A program made the translations under genes and the position numbers. Shown here in pieces: positions 61,945 through 64,000 of a stretch of 64,000 nt of DNA (position 1 is the stretch's first letter; every line of letters begins with the position of its first letter). This DNA is from Streptococcus respiraculi (GTDB lineage Bacteria; Bacillota; Bacilli; Lactobacillales; Streptococcaceae): assembly GCF_003595525.1 (NCBI RefSeq), contig NZ_CP022680.1:1576001-1640000 (forward strand), given 5' to 3'. The notes under the pieces were generated by a model. The model was not told the DNA's origin. It made no database searches and saw only the letters and a program-made list of their open reading frames with translations.

Positions 61945-62304
61945 ATGTTTACCAAACGATTGAAAGATTTACGCCTCAAAGCAGGCCTAACACAACGCCA
62001 AGTCGCAAATGATTTCAAGACCAGCCCCCAAAGCTATGCTCAATGGGAAAAAGGCCTGCGCAAACCCTCAAGCGAAAGTTTAGAAAAACTAGCTCAGTAT
62101 TTTGATGTCTCAACAGATTACCTCCTTGGAAAAACCGACCTCAAACAACCTACTATAGCTCTCCTTCACGAAGCTGAACAAGCCTTTCTAACTGCAATTG
62201 AGACCCATCACCTCTCAGCAGCTGAACAAGAAACCCTCAAACAAGACCTCACCACCTTCATCGAAGAACGAGCTAATGAACTAGCCACAAACAACAAAGC
62301 GTGA
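61945..62304 (+). CDS. XRE-family transcriptional regulator
   Basis: A 119-residue Cro/CI-type repressor. The helix-turn-helix lies at about residues 4-58 (LKDLRLKAGLTQRQVANDFK, TSPQSYAQWEKGLRKPSSES), ending with STDYLLGKTDL. The C-terminal half is helical and charged, probably for dimerisation. It has its own operator-like palindromes and a terminator overlapping its stop codon. No partner gene is adjacent. Such lone repressors often remain from phages or integrative elements. The start has only a weak AGAAAG RBS. Confidence 0.85.
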   Translation: MFTKRLKDLRLKAGLTQRQVANDFKTSPQSYAQWEKGLRKPSSESLEKLAQYFDVSTDYLLGKTDLKQPTIALLHEAEQAFLTAIETHHLSAAEQETLKQDLTTFIEERANELATNNKA

Positions 62305-62324
62305 TTCCACCGAACCACGCTTTT
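62297..62324 (+). terminator. Terminator of the XRE gene
   Basis: AAGCGTG.TTC pairs with GAA.CACGCTT over a four-base loop, then TTTT. It includes the XRE stop codon. Confidence 0.8.
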
Positions 62325-62483
62325 CCGGCTCTATAATTTCTGTAGTGGGTAACTCCACTATGGAGATTATAGAGCTTTTTGACTATATCAAAAAGTCCCA
62401 TAAGACTTATAATGAAAAGCGACCAAACTATCATTAGAAAGACTCTTATGGAACACCTCAATAATACCACATTACTCATCTGA

Positions 62484-63752
62484 ATGAAAGACAAAAATAT
62501 TACCTTGAATCATGCCATTCAACACGAGACCCATATCGAACTCATCGCTACACTTGATTATCACCCTCCCAAATGTAAATACTGCAAAGGGAAACAAATC
62601 AAATACGACTTCCAAAAACCTTCTAAAATCCCCTACTTAGAAACTGCTGGCTACCCGCTACTTATCCGCCTTCGAAAGCGTCGTTTCAAGTGCAAGGAAT
62701 GTGGGAAAATGGCGGTCGCTGAATCTCCTCTTGTTAAGAAGAACCATCAAATCTCTGTCGCTGTCAACCAGAAAATCGCACAATTACTCATCGAAAATCA
62801 AGCAATGATACATATCGCACACAGACTCTCCATTTCAGCTTCATCTGTAAGTCGAAAGCTAAATGAGTTTAAATTTGAAACGGATTGGGGTAAGCTCCCA
62901 GAAGTCATGTCCTGGGATGAGTATGCCTTCAAGAAAGGGAAAATGAGCTTTATTGTTCAAGATTTTGACACAAATAACATCATCGCTATCCTTGATGGGC
63001 GGACGCAGGCGGTCATCCGAAATCACTTTCTGAGATACCCTAGACAGGTTAGAAACCGCGTCAAAGTCATTACCATGGATATGTTTAGCCCCTACTACAA
63101 ATTAGCTAGGCAGCTTTTTCCACATGCTAAAATAGTGCTTGATCGCTTCCACATTGTGCAACGTCTCAGCCGTGCTATGAATCGTGTCCGCATACAAATC
63201 ATGAATGCTTTTGACCGCAAATCGCATGAATACAAGACGCTCAAACGCTACTGGAAACCTCGCTTTTTTATTTCTAGGCTCAGGCTAAATCAGTCCACTG
63301 GACTGATTTACTTCAACAGGACAGTCGAAAACTCAGTGACAAGCGCTTTTACCGCCCTACATTTCGGATGCATTTGACAAACAAGGAAGTAGTCGAACGT
63401 CTTTTGGGCTGCTCTGACGAACTTAGGAGGCATTATGACCTCTACCAGCTCTTGCTTTTCCATTTTCAAGAGAAACAAGCTGACTATTTTTTCGACTTAA
63501 TTGAAGAACAGATAGAGGGGGCAATCCATTCTTTCAGACTGTTTTTAGGACATTCATGAAAGACAGGGACAAAATTGAGAAGGCTTTGGTTTTACCCTAT
63601 TCAAACGCCAAACTGAAGGCTACAAATAACATCATCAAAGTCATCAAGCGTAATGCCTTTGGATTTCGGAAGATGAAAACTTCAAAAAGCGGCTTTTGAT
63701 TGCCATCAACATCAAAAAAGAGAAGACCAAGATGGTCCTCTCTAGATGTTAG
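62484..63752 (+). pseudogene. ISL3-family transposase, frameshifted
   Basis: The N-terminal zinc-finger region (CKYCKGKQIKYDF, then FKCKECGKMA) and DDE core (VMSWDEYAFKKG, VITMDMFSPYYKLARQLFPH) are intact to about residue 258 (RYWK). There an insert of about 53 bases (63259-63311) carrying a CAGTCC/GGACTG palindrome breaks the frame. The reading resumes as FRMHLTNKEVVERLL, then shifts again near 63520 (a one-base change after LIEEQIEG) and near 63668. The remaining pieces (VIKRNAFGFRK, LIAINIKKEKTKMVLSRC) complete the usual C-terminus. Three lesions mean it cannot be active. Confidence 0.9.
63259..63311. repeat. Palindrome-bearing insert within the ISL3 transposase
   Basis: About 53 bases not expected in the transposase, ending in AAATCAGTCC-ACT-GGACTGATTT (63287-63309). 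The palindrome core is the same as at 37381 and similar to 1-145. Confidence 0.7.
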
Positions 63753-63785
63753 CTGACATCTACCCACTACAGTTGACAAAGAGCC

Positions 63786-64000
63786 TAGAAAGAAAGAGAC
63801 AGCTAGATTCTCTCTCGTATGGGATAGTACATCACCCACTACAGTGGACAAAGTACCACGATTACGAAGCATCATATTTTCATGAATCTTTTAAAACCAA
63901 ATCTCAAGACATTAGTTTTTTTAGATTCTTATGTGTATCACAGAATGAAGCTTTTTTTACAAGTAAATATGCTCCATAGAAAATTATATATAAAGTAATT
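63786..64000. other. Right edge, no gene recognised
   Basis: An ISL3-like end (63834-63858, CACCCACTACAG and GGACAAAG) lies 73 bases outside the first. A short plus-strand frame ending in a stop at 63979 has no start signal. Nothing else can be supported. Confidence 0.5.

Larger units (their letters stand above)
62327..63785 (+). mobile_element. Decayed ISL3-family insertion sequence
   Basis: The 25-bp ends GGCTCTATAATTTCTGTAGTGGGTA (62327-62351; shown here by position, key block TGTAGTGGGTA) and the complement at 63761-63785 match at 19 of 25 positions. Between them is a broken transposase gene. The left end also contains GCTCTATAAT/ATTATAGAGC, a hairpin usual in this group. No target duplication is seen. 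A second copy of the right end lies at 63834-63858. Confidence 0.8.

Overview
The window is chromosomal DNA of a low-GC Gram-positive coccus, almost certainly a Streptococcus. Supporting evidence is the gene order parE/plsY (divergent), parC-ilvE, mutX-ung-pyrC, a LysR regulator next to lspA-rluD, PyrR-type pyrimidine attenuators, a glgCDA-B operon, a wzh-wzd-wze exopolysaccharide head and a YSIRK/LPXTG surface protein. ParC resembles that of the suis group, but I cannot fix the species.

Bases 1-20170 are mostly housekeeping genes on the minus strand: a small membrane protein ending in a palindromic repeat, phnA, the lysR-lspA-rluD operon, a GNAT enzyme, rplU-rpmA, an IS30-family element that splits a membrane-protein gene, thiI with its cysteine desulfurase, ltaE, rpsA, three tRNA genes (Arg-CCG, Gln-TTG, Tyr-GTA) with a possible structured RNA between two of them, a DUF2969 gene, ilvE, and parE-fic-parC. 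plsY diverges from parE on the plus strand.

Bases 20980-30620 hold two minus-strand groups. One operon runs GT-C membrane protein, family 2 glycosyltransferase, Gfo/Idh oxidoreductase, ung, mutX, pyrC. The other is pyrK-pyrD followed by pyrF-pyrE, each pair with its own sigma-A promoter and PyrR-type attenuator. A 160-bp palindromic repeat element has landed inside the pyrK leader; a second copy is in the ilvE leader and single ends occur at two further places.

Bases 30625-37302 carry, on the plus strand, a LysR regulator and the glycogen operon glgC-glgD-glgA-glgB behind a CcpA-type operator. Next come, on the minus strand, an amino-acid-binding lipoprotein with two ArgR-like boxes at its promoter, a Nudix hydrolase and a GNAT enzyme.

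Bases 39873-49365 are a compact Wzx/Wzy exopolysaccharide locus: a 29-codon leader ORF, wzh, wzd, wze, three family-4-type glycosyltransferases, a polymerase, a polyprenyl-phosphate sugar transferase and a flippase. It has no wzg regulator. The glycosyltransferase half is visibly more AT-rich than its surroundings.

Bases 49946-61270 encode one 3774-residue sortase-anchored surface protein: YSIRK signal, N-terminal adhesin-like region, Rib-type repeats, about 2100 residues of calcium-binding TSP3 repeats, and a histidine/glycine-rich wall segment before LPRTG. Beyond it lie a small-RNA candidate with consensus promoter and terminator, an autoregulated XRE repressor and a decayed ISL3-family element.

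The most notable signals outside ordinary genes are the 160-bp repeat in the pyr attenuator, the CAGTCC/GGACTG palindrome family (one copy interrupts the ISL3 transposase), three genes that look leaderless, the small-RNA candidate at 61434-61526, and the giant repeat protein with its recent 684-bp internal duplication.
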